Shown here: positions 17,232-26,502 of the stretch, piece by piece
Numbering within the stretch: position 1 is the stretch's first letter
Layout: every line of letters begins with the position of its first letter
From: Psychroflexus gondwanensis ACAM 44
GTDB taxonomy: Bacteria; Bacteroidota; Bacteroidia; Flavobacteriales; Flavobacteriaceae
Assembly (NCBI RefSeq): GCF_000355905.1
Contig: NZ_APLF01000008.1
Coordinates: forward strand, 81,146-145,145
Length of the DNA: 64,000 nt
Direction of reading: 5' to 3'
Notes under the pieces: generated by a model
Told to the model about the DNA's origin: nothing
Seen by the model: the letters and a program-made list of their open reading frames with translations, nothing else
Database searches by the model: none
Translations under genes and position numbers: made by a program

Positions 17232-18860
17232 ATGAAATTTTTTATCAACGATCCAAAAGATGTAGTAAATGACGGGATAGAGGGAATGCTTACAGACCCC
17301 AAATTGACCCGACTGGATAATTTCCCCGAAATACGGGTAGTGTTACGCAGTACTATTAATAAGGATAAAGTTTCCGTAATATCTGGTGGCGGTTCTGGTC
17401 ATGAACCGGCACACGCTGGTTTCGTGGGCAAAGGCATGCTTACTGCGGCTATTTGTGGTGATATTTTTGCTTCCCCATCTGTAGATGCTGTGCTCTCAGC
17501 AATTGTAGCAACTACAGGTAAAGCCGGTTGCTTACTCATTATCAAAAATTACACCGGTGACCGCCTCAACTTCGGCCTCGCAGCAGAGCAGGCCCAAGAC
17601 ATAGGATATCAAGTAGAAACGGTCATCGTTGGTGACGACATTTCTTTAGGTGAAGCCGTCGAGCAACGCGGACTCGCAGGGACCTTATTTGTACACAAAA
17701 CAGCCGGCCATCTAGCTGAAAAAGGAAAAACCTTGGATGAAGTTGCAGCTTTGGCTCGTAAAGTGGCTGGACAAACCTACTCTATTGGCCTATCATTAGA
17801 AGAGGGCCAGAAGTTTCAAAACCCAGAGAAATCTCGATTGAGTAAATCAGAAGCGGAACTTGGATTGGGAATACACGGAGAACCTGGAGTAGAAACTATT
17901 GACATGAAAATGGCAGATGCATTGATGCAAAAAGCTCTAAACACTTTAAAAAAATACTTGCCAAAAAAAGGAAAGGAATACGCGTTGCTACTCAATAATC
18001 TGGGCAGTGTGACACCCATTGAAATGAACATACTCCTAGCCTCATTTCATAAGTCTGATTTGGCTGAAAAAGTAAAGTTTCTAATTGGTCCTGCATCACT
18101 TATGACCTCGCTCAACATGAAAGGTTTTTCTATTTCAGTAGTGACTTTAGATAAGGAAATTGAAGAAGCCTTAACCTCCACCTCAGATCCAGCCGCTTGG
18201 TTTATAAGAGAGTATGGCAAGAAAGAACCTCTACAGAGCCCAAAACTCCCTGATATGCTTCCCTTTGGTGCATCAACAAACGAGCGCTTTGATCGAGTCC
18301 TTGATGCTATTGTCGAGGAGTTGATTTCTGCAGAAAAAGAGCTCAACGCTATAGATGAAAAAGTAGGGGATGGCGATGCCGGCTCTACGTTTGCTGCAGC
18401 TGCAAAAAAGCTCAAGAAGCTTAAGGCTAAATTGCCCTTGGCTGATACCGGTGAACTCTTTATTACGATTGGCCGTATTTTAGCTCGAGAAATAGGGGGC
18501 TCTAGTGGTGTTTTACTTTCCATTTTGTTTACCCGAGCAGGTAACTCCTATAAAAAGAAGAAACATCTGGGTAAAGCTTTACTGGAGGGCTTGGAGAAAA
18601 TGAAAGAGATTGGTGGTGCACGTGAGGGCCAGCGTACTATGGTAGACGCTATGCAACCGGCGTTTGAAGTGCTCAGTGAAGATGGCAATTTAGAAACAGC
18701 CGCCCAAAAAGCCCGAGAAGGAGCAAACAAAACCAAGGATATTACACAAACCGATTTTGGTAGATCTTCTTATCTAAGTGAAAAAGACTTAAAAGGTGTT
18801 CTTGATCCTGGAGCAGAAGCAGTGGCACGTGTTTTTGAACGTGTGGTTAAAGCCTTATAA
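17232..18860 (+). CDS. dhaK: Fused dihydroxyacetone kinase (DhaK-DhaL)
   Basis: 542 residues, the size of the single-chain ATP-dependent DHA kinases such as that of Citrobacter freundii. The N-terminal Dak1 domain (about 1-330) has VISGGGSGHEPAHAGFVGKG and LGLGIHGEPGVE; the His of the latter matches the residue that holds dihydroxyacetone covalently. The C-terminal Dak2 domain (about 345-542) has DEKVGDGDAGSTF, whose Asp residues bind Mg-ATP, and ends with SYLSEKDLKGVLDPGA. It phosphorylates dihydroxyacetone to DHAP in the cytoplasm. It stands alone with its own terminator (18936-18975). A near-identical but truncated copy lies at 22821. Confidence 0.93.
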   Translation: MKFFINDPKDVVNDGIEGMLTDPKLTRLDNFPEIRVVLRSTINKDKVSVISGGGSGHEPAHAGFVGKGMLTAAICGDIFASPSVDAVLSAIVATTGKAGCLLIIKNYTGDRLNFGLAAEQAQDIGYQVETVIVGDDISLGEAVEQRGLAGTLFVHKTAGHLAEKGKTLDEVAALARKVAGQTYSIGLSLEEGQKFQNPEKSRLSKSEAELGLGIHGEPGVETIDMKMADALMQKALNTLKKYLPKKGKEYALLLNNLGSVTPIEMNILLASFHKSDLAEKVKFLIGPASLMTSLNMKGFSISVVTLDKEIEEALTSTSDPAAWFIREYGKKEPLQSPKLPDMLPFGASTNERFDRVLDAIVEELISAEKELNAIDEKVGDGDAGSTFAAAAKKLKKLKAKLPLADTGELFITIGRILAREIGGSSGVLLSILFTRAGNSYKKKKHLGKALLEGLEKMKEIGGAREGQRTMVDAMQPAFEVLSEDGNLETAAQKAREGANKTKDITQTDFGRSSYLSEKDLKGVLDPGAEAVARVFERVVKAL

Positions 18861-18935
18861 TCTCGACCACCCTACAATACCAATTTAAACCGATAATGTC
18901 GCAATAAATCGTTTCTTTTTCGCTTGCTTTTTATC

Positions 18936-18975
18936 AAAAATAATTACCGTAACTAAGGTTATGCTAATTATTTTT
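18936..18975 (+). terminator. Bidirectional terminator after the first DHA kinase gene
   Basis: AAAAATAATTA (18936-18946) pairs with TAATTATTTTT (18965-18975). The inner arms CCGTAAC and GTTATGC add further pairs with one mismatch and one G-U. A-runs and T-runs on the two sides allow use from either strand. This stretch is absent downstream of the truncated second copy. Confidence 0.75.
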
Positions 18976-19307
18976 AACTTCGATCAATCAAAAAACCTGT
19001 GCTAAGTTACGTCGTAGTATAATTCAATTTATTTATACGACATTATAAATTTAATTTGGTGTAAGTAAAATTTCAAAATCGCAGCTTCTTAAGATAATAA
19101 TTCATAGCGAATGATTTGGAGCCAATTGAATTTTCGCAAAACATAATCTTTCGAAATAGTACCATAAATTGAAACAAGATTTATGCGAACGTAGGATATA
19201 AATCTCAATCCAAGTCTAAATTTTAAACCTCGTAGAAATTTCTTTAAAATTATTAAAACTACCTGTTTTGCTCTAAAAACAGATGGTTTTAATCAAAAAC
19301 AGTGTTG
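18976..19307. other. Intergenic stretch with no recognisable gene
   Basis: About 330 bp of AT-rich sequence between the DHA kinase terminator and the rearranged fragments. I see no coding frame with family resemblance, no strong hairpin and no repeat shared with other parts of the window. Confidence 0.5.
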
Positions 19308-19551
19308 CAACTAATAGTAAACCTAGTGATCACTAAACCTGGATTCGGATTTCCTGTGGTATCAGATTCAGATGTAATGACTTTAAACCCGGTAGCATTA
19401 AATGATGGAGAAATTACAGAATAATAATTAGAAGCTAGTAAATTCCGGGCCAAGGCTTCAATTTTCGCGATTAAAACATACTTTATTCCATTTACTTCAA
19501 CAGATCCAATTACAAAAATTAGATCAAAATAATTTGTGATGTCAAAAATAC
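19308..19551 (-). pseudogene. Internal fragment of the T9SS surface-protein gene
   Basis: This stretch matches 21069-21328 in the complete gene (shared runs such as TTAAATGATGGAGAAATTA) with about 10% differences and small indels that break the frame. It is joined head-on at about 19551 to the 3' end of the FAD oxidoreductase gene, a junction found nowhere else in the window. It is a product of rearrangement, not a gene. Confidence 0.85.
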
Positions 19552-19637
19552 GCGTGTTTTGCGGAGTGAGACTTGGTGGTATGGGCGTCGCTATTGGGAG
19601 TTTAGTGGGTAGAGACCTCGCTGATATGTTAGATTAG
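19552..19637 (+). pseudogene. 3' end of the FAD oxidoreductase gene (loose duplicate)
   Basis: It encodes VFCGVRLGGMGVAIGSLVGR followed by DLADMLD and a stop, matching the C-terminus of the gene at 14813-15925 with two changed residues. No start or upstream part is present. The similarity continues downstream through the intergenic hairpin into the next T9SS gene, so the whole 3' region was duplicated as a block. Confidence 0.88.
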
Positions 19638-19751
19638 AGGTGCTGGTTAACATTATTAGTTAGCGACTTGTCTAGAGTCGATTTTGGGATATCAAACAAA
19701 GACGATCTAGGATGTTTTAATACGCGTATGACTGTATATTTGAAAACACAA

Positions 19752-19780
19752 ATAACCACCTTCGTAAAGAAGGTGGTTAT
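19752..19780. terminator. Bidirectional terminator between FAD-gene remnant and T9SS gene
   Basis: ATAACCACCTTC (19752-19763) and GAAGGTGGTTAT (19769-19780) form a perfect 12-bp stem with a GTAAA loop. The equivalent site near 16025-16055 has lost the right arm. It probably ended transcription of both convergent genes in the ancestral arrangement. Confidence 0.75.
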
Positions 19781-19856
19781 AAACACTCTATGATTTTTAG
19801 GTGTCAATCTATTACGAGTTAATCTTATAGATTGAAAAAAATTACAGACTGAAAGA

Positions 19857-21584
19857 TCATTTTTTGATGAGTTTGAAATTTTTCGAAGCTTTTTCAGAGG
19901 TTTCAACATTTATAAAATAAATTCCGTTTTCTAGATTTCCAATGAAAATTTCTTCATTATTTTGGTAATTATTGGTTTCCAATACTAATTTTCCTGTTAT
20001 ATCCAATAGTCTAACGGTTACGTTATCTGCTTGGTCAATATAAATATAAGCTGAAGCTGGATTAGGATAAAGTTTAATAGCGGTCTCTTCTTGACTTTGA
20101 AGCGATAAACTTGTACAGGAGTCTTCCACTAAAACAAGGTTTGTCGGGTTAAATGACATAAGAGTTTCGTTTATTGAAATAGATCCTAGCGATGATGCTC
20201 CTATTAGATCTACAGTGCCAAGAGGAAACCTATTGAAATCAATGATGATATCATCACACGCATTTCTCTTTAGTGCATCGACATTTATAATTTCAATATT
20301 CGATAAACCACCATTTGCAGGTTCACCTTGTCTGTAGCCAACGGTGAAGTGTAAAGGTGTTGTTGTGGTATTATCAATAGCCATGTCTGGATAATAAATT
20401 AAAGGAAGTTGACCGTTCCAAAAGTTATATACATCTGATTGGGGTTCTTGATAAGGCGACAGATATTGATAACTTGTTCCAACCTGATTTCCGGTTGCTT
20501 TCTCAAATTCGTATACAATAACATTAGATTGATCGGTGTTATTTCCATTGAAATATTCTCTGCGATAACCGTAAACGATTAAATTATCGGGAGTTGATAA
20601 GGATTCCAAAAGAGAAAATCCGTAGAAATCTAACTGGACATTTACTTCATTGACAAACCATGACTTATTAGGATCAATAGTTCCTAGTGCGTTATCAACC
20701 ACAGTCACCCCAAAGTGATGCATGGATGAGTAATTATTCAAAACGAAAACTTCATCGGTAGTAGAGTCATAATATGCATCTACACTTACATCTCTTGAAT
20801 TTCCAAAGATGTAACTACTATCCCATTCTTCGACTCCAAGGAAATTTATCTTATGAATCAAAACGCCAGCTTGTATATTGCTGTTGCCTTGTCCAGTCGT
20901 GCTTCCTGTTATTACAAAACCGTCACTAGTCTCAACTATACCATTGGCAAAGTCGTAATTAAGTGGACCTGAAACTGGAGAGCCAATTTCAGAAGCCCAT
21001 ATAGGATTCAGATTTAAATCTGTACGCAAAGCAAAACCAATATTGAAACTACAACTTGGGTCAATAATGAGGCAATTACTAACAAACCCAGTGATTACTA
21101 AACCTGGATTTGGATTCGTATCTCCTGTGGCATCAGATTCAGATATAATGACTTTAAACCCAGTAGCATTAAATGATGGAGAAATTATAGAATAATAGTT
21201 AGAAGCTAGTAAATTCCCGGTTGAGGCTTCAATTTTCGCGACCAAAACATACTTATCTCCATTTACTTCAACAGATCCAGTTACAAAAATTAGATCAAAA
21301 TAATTTGTGATATCAAAGATTCGTGCATTTGTTAAGCCAGGATCTTCATACGTCTTAGACCAGACCATAGTCCCATCTTCTTGTAAGCGTTTTAATAAAG
21401 GTTCTGGGGAAGCGGTAGAAAGCCTGTTACTGGCGATAACAATATCATTTGTCCCATCGTTAACTTCAGCTAAATTAGCATTGATAAGATGGCCTTGTGG
21501 TGATTCGATGTTTTTTTGAAACAATTGGCTATGTGCAGGAATGGTGAATAGCAAATAACAAATAAAGAGTAGTTTTAATTTCAT
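19857..21584 (-). CDS. T9SS-exported surface protein (complete copy)
   Basis: A 575-residue protein with signal peptide MKLKLLFICYLLFTIPAHS. The body has repeated strand-turn segments such as DIVIASNRLS, FVITGSTTGQG and LVITGFVSN, spaced as in beta-propeller-like surface proteins. The C-terminal T9SS type A sorting domain reads KLYPNPASAYIYI to ENGIYFINVETSEKASKNFK. It should be exported to the cell surface; no enzyme motif is visible. It is the only full copy of a gene whose fragments occur at 16144, 19308 and 21739, so it was probably the source of the duplications. Confidence 0.8.
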   Translation of the reverse strand: MKLKLLFICYLLFTIPAHSQLFQKNIESPQGHLINANLAEVNDGTNDIVIASNRLSTASPEPLLKRLQEDGTMVWSKTYEDPGLTNARIFDITNYFDLIFVTGSVEVNGDKYVLVAKIEASTGNLLASNYYSIISPSFNATGFKVIISESDATGDTNPNPGLVITGFVSNCLIIDPSCSFNIGFALRTDLNLNPIWASEIGSPVSGPLNYDFANGIVETSDGFVITGSTTGQGNSNIQAGVLIHKINFLGVEEWDSSYIFGNSRDVSVDAYYDSTTDEVFVLNNYSSMHHFGVTVVDNALGTIDPNKSWFVNEVNVQLDFYGFSLLESLSTPDNLIVYGYRREYFNGNNTDQSNVIVYEFEKATGNQVGTSYQYLSPYQEPQSDVYNFWNGQLPLIYYPDMAIDNTTTTPLHFTVGYRQGEPANGGLSNIEIINVDALKRNACDDIIIDFNRFPLGTVDLIGASSLGSISINETLMSFNPTNLVLVEDSCTSLSLQSQEETAIKLYPNPASAYIYIDQADNVTVRLLDITGKLVLETNNYQNNEEIFIGNLENGIYFINVETSEKASKNFKLIKK

Positions 21585-21738
21585 ATCTCACATTTTAAAT
21601 ATTAATAATCATTGAATATATTAAAAAATTATGAAATATTTAGTGTTTAAAATTAAATTAATATAGCACTCTATGATTTTTAGATGTTAATCTATTGGTA
21701 GTTCATCTTATAGGTTGAAAAAACTAAAGACTGAAAGA

Positions 21739-22290
21739 TCATTTTTTGATGAGTTTGAAATTTTTCAAAGCCTTTTCAGAGGTTTCAACGTTTATAAAAT
21801 AAATTTCGTTTTCTAGATTTCCAATGAAAATTCCTTCATTATTTTGGTAATTGTTGGTTACTAGTGCCAATTTTCCTGTTATATCTAATAGTGTAAGGGT
21901 TGAGTTATCTGCTTGGTCAATATAAATATAAGTTGAAGCTGGAATAGGATAAAGTTTAATAGCGGACTCTTTTTGACTTTGAAGCGATAAACTTGTACAG
22001 GAGTCTTCCACTAATACAAGGCTTGTTGGGTTAAATGACATAGGAGTTTTGTGAATTGAAAGAGAAAGCGATCCTGCATTTATTAGATCTACAGTGCCAA
22101 GAGGAAACTTATTGAAATCAATGATGATATCATCGCACGCATTCCTCTTTACTGCATCGGCGTTTATAATTTCAATAGTCGATACACCACCATTTTGTAG
22201 GTTCTCCTTCTCTGTTGCTAGCGGTGTAGTGTAAAGGGGTTGTAGTACTTGTATTATCAATAGCCATGTCTGTGTAATAAATCAGGGGTA
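21739..22290 (-). pseudogene. 3' end of the T9SS surface-protein gene (truncated duplicate, copy 2)
   Basis: It has the same truncated content as 16144-16704: the C-terminal part with KRNACDDIIIDFNKFPLG and the T9SS tail ending NFKLIKK. The 5' boundary is the same, next to a groEL fragment. It lies directly upstream of the promoter region of the complete gene, on the same strand. The shared boundary shows that copies 1 and 2 descend from one chimera that was later duplicated. Confidence 0.85.
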
Positions 22291-22302
22291 AATGATCCTA
22301 AA

Positions 22303-22451
22303 AAAGTAACTAGAATCGCACTTAAAAACGCGGCTTCTGTTGCTGGAATAAGTCCTACTACGGAATGTGCCTTGTTTGACCTTCCTTAAGAACACTCAGG
22401 TGGGGCTGAAAAATGCCTGGAGGAATGGGCGGCGGCATGCCAGGTATGATG
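22303..22451 (+). pseudogene. groEL: Orphan 3' end of groEL (copy 2)
   Basis: A second copy of the groEL tail: [27 protein letters not shown], then a stop codon where copy 1 reads EENAGG, and [13 protein letters not shown] in a shifted frame. It carries more damage than copy 1. The same hairpin follows at 22474-22509. Confidence 0.83.
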
Positions 22452-22473
22452 TCATCCAAATTCAGAATTATAT

Positions 22474-22509
22474 ATAAAAGCCACTACATTGATTTGAATT
22501 GGCTTTTAT
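22474..22509 (+). terminator. Hairpin following the second groEL fragment
   Basis: The same 10-bp stem as at 16885-16920 (ATAAAAGCCA / TGGCTTTTAT), unchanged after duplication. Confidence 0.6.
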
Positions 22510-22820
22510 AACGTCTTAAACGCAAAGAATAACCTCCACATTTCCCCGCAATGAAGTTATGTAACCAATGCAGCAAACCTAAAGGAATTTATGAAGATAA
22601 AATCTGCAAGACCCTTTTTGTGAATGAAATAAGTCTATCGGTTTAAATCAACATAAAAATTTCTGTATGACATCTGTTATTGGTAAAACAATACTTAGAA
22701 AGGGTTTCCTATTTTATTTTAAAGGCTGAGCTCCTGAACACGAAGTCTAAAGGCAAATTTTAACGTTTTGTTTAAAGATAATCTTTGACGTTTAGGTAGC
22801 TTCAATACTAAATTCAAAGA

Positions 22821-24359
22821 ATGAAATTTTTTATCAACGATCCAAAAGATGTAGTAAATGACGGGATAGAGGGAATGCTTACAGACCCCAAATTGACCCG
22901 ACTGGATAATTTCCCCGAAATACGGGTGGTGTTACGTAGTACTATTAATAAGGATAAAGTTTCCGTAATATCTGGTGGCGGTTCTGGTCATGAACCGGCA
23001 CACGCTGGTTTCGTGGGCAAAGGCATGCTTACTGCGGCTGTTTGTGGTGATATTTTTGCTTCCCCATCTGTAGATGCGGTGCTCTCAGCAATTGTAGCAA
23101 CTACAGGTAAAGCAGGTTGTTTACTCATTATCAAAAATTACACCGGTGACCGCCTCAACTTCGGCCTTGCAGCAGAGCAGGCTCAAGACATAGGATATCA
23201 AGTAGAAACGGTCATCGTTGGTGACGACATTTCTTTAGGTGAAGCCGTCGAGCAACGCGGCCTCGCAGGTACCTTATTTGTACACAAAACAGCCGGCCAT
23301 CTAGCTGAAAAAGGAAAAACCTTGGATGAAGTTGCAGCTTTGGCTCGTAAAGTGGCTGGACAAACCTACTCTATTGGCCTATCATTAGAAGAGGGCCAGA
23401 AGTTTCAAAACCCAGAGAAATCTCGATTGAGTAAATCAGAAGCGGAACTTGGATTGGGAATACACGGAGAACCTGGAGTAGAAACTATTGACATGAAAAT
23501 GGCAGATGCATTGATGCAAAAAGCTCTAAACACTTTAAAAAAATACTTGCCAAAAAAAGGAAAGGAATACGCGTTGCTACTCAATAATCTGGGCAGTGTG
23601 ACACCCATTGAAATGAACATACTCCTAGCCTCATTTCATAAGTCTGATTTGGCTGAAAAAGTAAAGTTTCTAGTTGGTCCTGCATCACTTATGACCTCGC
23701 TCAACATGAAAGGTTTTTCTATTTCAGTAGTGACTTTAGATAAGGAAATTGAAGAAGCCTTAACCTCCACCTCAGATCCAGCCGCTTGGTTTATAAGAGA
23801 GTATGGCAAGAAAGAACCTCTACAGAGCCCAAAACTCCCTGATATGCTTCCCTTTGATGCGTCAACAAACGAGCGCTTTGATCGAGTCTTTGATGCCATT
23901 GTCGAGGAGTTAATTTCGGCAGAAAAAGAGCTCAATGCTATAGATGAAAAAGTAGGAGATGGCGATGCCGGCTCTACGTTTGCTGCAGCTGCAAAAAAGC
24001 TCAAGAAGCTTAAGGCTAAATTGCCCTTGGCTGATACCGGTGAACTCTTTATTACGATTGGCCGTATTTTAGCTCGAGAAATAGGGGGCTCTAGTGGTGT
24101 TTTACTTTCCATTTTGTTTACTCGAGCAGGTAACTCCTATAAAAAGGAGAAACATCTGGGTAAAGCTTTACTCGATGGCTTGGAGAAAATGAAAGAGATT
24201 GGTGGCGCACGTGAGGGCCAGCGCACTATGGTAGACGCCATGCAACCGGCGTTTGAAGTGCTCAGTGAAGATGGCAATTTAGAAACGGCCGCACAAAAAG
24301 CCAGAGAAGGAGCAAACAAAACCAAGGATAGTTCCACATTCAAAACATTATCGGTTTGA
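22821..24359 (+). CDS. Dihydroxyacetone kinase duplicate, 3'-truncated, probably non-functional
   Basis: The first 504 codons are almost identical to the gene at 17232. Then similarity stops abruptly at about 24330 (REGANKTKD) and eight unrelated residues (SSTFKTLSV at the junction) lead to a stop. The missing end includes the conserved Dak2 segment with SYLSEKDLKGVLDPGA. The Dak1 part, with GIHGEPG, is intact, so the protein could still bind dihydroxyacetone, but a working ATP-binding DhaL domain is doubtful. No terminator like 18936-18975 follows. Few differences from copy 1 mean the duplication is recent. Confidence 0.85.
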   Translation: MKFFINDPKDVVNDGIEGMLTDPKLTRLDNFPEIRVVLRSTINKDKVSVISGGGSGHEPAHAGFVGKGMLTAAVCGDIFASPSVDAVLSAIVATTGKAGCLLIIKNYTGDRLNFGLAAEQAQDIGYQVETVIVGDDISLGEAVEQRGLAGTLFVHKTAGHLAEKGKTLDEVAALARKVAGQTYSIGLSLEEGQKFQNPEKSRLSKSEAELGLGIHGEPGVETIDMKMADALMQKALNTLKKYLPKKGKEYALLLNNLGSVTPIEMNILLASFHKSDLAEKVKFLVGPASLMTSLNMKGFSISVVTLDKEIEEALTSTSDPAAWFIREYGKKEPLQSPKLPDMLPFDASTNERFDRVFDAIVEELISAEKELNAIDEKVGDGDAGSTFAAAAKKLKKLKAKLPLADTGELFITIGRILAREIGGSSGVLLSILFTRAGNSYKKEKHLGKALLDGLEKMKEIGGAREGQRTMVDAMQPAFEVLSEDGNLETAAQKAREGANKTKDSSTFKTLSV

Positions 24360-24412
24360 TGTGCTAAATCCATTTCAGTTCGATAGAGCTCCATTATAAC
24401 CGCTACATTACT

Positions 24413-25828
24413 TTAATCTCTAACTCTAAATTGCAATTCGCTAATTACCAGTGGCGAGTCACCTGTAGTAGTTTTGATAACTGCTTCGACATACTCGTTT
24501 GTTACCATATCAACTTCCCGCTCTAAAATCAATGTAAACGCCTGATTATTAGTCAATGCGCCCGTACTGATGATGGGACCAGCAAACGTGTTGCCTCCCT
24601 TTGAAAGTGTCATTGTAAAATTAGCACTATTGGCAGGGGCTTTGCCAGAAACTACAATATAAACAGATGCAACTATGGGTTCCTTTCCTATATATTTAAG
24701 TTGATTAGACACAGGAGACGTAAATTTTAACAGCTTTGTAGAAGAGGTGGTGCCATTGACTTTTACGTAGCTATCATCTGGGGAAGTAGCTGTGCTCGTC
24801 GTATTCCCGTTCATATAGATATAACCGTAAGCACGGGAATCAGGGATGTTTGTGTTTTGTTTCATGCTCCATCCAGGAGTGTAAGAGTCTATTCCAGATA
24901 AGGGTGTTGTGACATCTCTAAACATATTTGAAGTTAATATGCCCCTATCTATTGTTGCGCTAGCATTGACATTAATACCTGTTTGTCCTGCATAAATAAA
25001 GTAATTGTTTGCCATATCAATATCATTAGCGGTGAGTCCTGCTAAAAATTCTACACCAGCACCGCTGCTAATACCCACAATAAAATTATAAGAAGACGTG
25101 AATTTACCCACGTTGCCAGTGACTTTTACACCATCTGTGACGTTCCAATAGTTTTGGATAATGGTAATCGCATTAAATCCTGAAATCTGCCCAACACTAC
25201 CCCCAATTACAGAACAACCAGAAAAAATATTACAAAAGTTTGCAGCAGTACCCGAAAAATCATAGGCTGAACCAGCAGTAGGAATTACGGTGAAATTCTG
25301 CATAAATATATTGGTGGCTGTACTTCTAAGAACACCCCCACTAGCCGATGACATGACACCATCCTTTTGTGGATCGGTGCCCCTAAGGCCCGCGCCATTC
25401 ATTATGATGTGATTGGAACCAATGTCAACCATACCAGAAAAAACATACATTTTGGTGGCGTCTAATGTGATAGCGCCAGCAGCAGGAGTTGGTAGGTCGT
25501 CAACGGCGTAAACAGTCACAAGGTTAGATCTGTTAGCGTTAGCACTTTTTTGGGATAAAAAAGAGTTCCAAACCCCATCGATGTAAATATCTAAGGTTTT
25601 GTTGGTGGTATTATAAACCTGTAATCCTTCTGCGGGCTCTAAGATGCCATCCCTTTCTGTATCGGTCATCCTAGGAATAAGCAGTCCAGCTGAAGTGGAT
25701 TGCATATCCAGAATAGATGAATCATCTGGAGTTTCAGTTCCTATACCTACTTGTGATATTGCGATGCTGCTTGTTAGCAAACACATCAATAAGAAAATGC
25801 CTGTTTTTTTAAAATAGTTATGTGTCAT
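24413..25828 (-). CDS. Secreted surface protein, hypothetical
   Basis: A 471-residue protein with signal peptide MTHNYFKKTGIFLLMCLLTSS. The N-terminal block has VGIGTETPDDSSILDMQS, LLIPRMTDTERDGI and GLQVYNTTNKTLDIYIDG, a pattern common at the start of Bacteroidota surface and tail-spike-like proteins. The middle is rich in G, N and T with regularly spaced short strands, suggesting a beta-helix. No T9SS sorting domain is evident. No function can be assigned. Confidence 0.72.
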   Translation of the reverse strand: MTHNYFKKTGIFLLMCLLTSSIAISQVGIGTETPDDSSILDMQSTSAGLLIPRMTDTERDGILEPAEGLQVYNTTNKTLDIYIDGVWNSFLSQKSANANRSNLVTVYAVDDLPTPAAGAITLDATKMYVFSGMVDIGSNHIIMNGAGLRGTDPQKDGVMSSASGGVLRSTATNIFMQNFTVIPTAGSAYDFSGTAANFCNIFSGCSVIGGSVGQISGFNAITIIQNYWNVTDGVKVTGNVGKFTSSYNFIVGISSGAGVEFLAGLTANDIDMANNYFIYAGQTGINVNASATIDRGILTSNMFRDVTTPLSGIDSYTPGWSMKQNTNIPDSRAYGYIYMNGNTTSTATSPDDSYVKVNGTTSSTKLLKFTSPVSNQLKYIGKEPIVASVYIVVSGKAPANSANFTMTLSKGGNTFAGPIISTGALTNNQAFTLILEREVDMVTNEYVEAVIKTTTGDSPLVISELQFRVRD

Positions 25829-26502
25829 AAGTTAGTGTATTTGATTTATGTTTTAAGCTGTTTTATAAGTCGTCTTAACATTTATTTTGCTGGGATAGGT
25901 TCATTTTGGTCCTGCAACCTAAACGAAATTGCCAGCACTTAGGGTGTCGGTTCTTCCTTAGTCTTCGGCTTTAGAAGTAAAGCAAATAGCAACTGAAGGA
26001 CACATAAGATAAAGACTTTTCACGATATTATTTTTTTAAGTTCATCCAGTTCAGTTACAACATAAGTCTAATATGCACTTTTATTATGAATTAATTCGTA
26101 AATAAAAGCATATTAACCAATTAAATGTGCTTTTAAACGAATAAATTTGTTTTCTATGATTTATTATTGTATAAAATGAAAACGCGTTTGTTTTTGGGAT
26201 TGCAGGTCCGATTCGGCATTTAAAGCAACCTAATTCCGGTCACCTTTAATAAATTTATAGTTGTCTAATGTTTGTCTTTTTGAGATTCAGTAATTATGTT
26301 CAGCCACCAGGAGCTGCATGAGTTCAGCGCTTAGCTCTAAGCAGAGCTCTTGAAAATAAGCATAAAGATTTGTTGAAGCGATTTGCGTAAGCAGCGCTAT
26401 GGAGCAAGGGCGAATAGTCTGCCATATCTAACGTTTTTAGAATGTGTTAATGTTGATAAGCTTGAGGTGCTTGGAAAAAAAGTAGGAGCAGTTCGCTTCC
26501 CA
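25829..26502. other. Intergenic stretch without a supported gene
   Basis: About 670 bp between two minus-strand genes. The right part (26280-26450) is less AT-rich and holds an open minus-strand frame of some 37 codons without a start, which I cannot assign. It lies next to the broken end of the VIT1 gene and may be leftover from that rearrangement. Confidence 0.4.

Noticed and set aside
26280..26450. Minus-strand open stretch of about 37 codons as a gene
   Set aside because: No start codon, no recognisable motif and no conservation that I can judge; it is probably rearranged leftover DNA.
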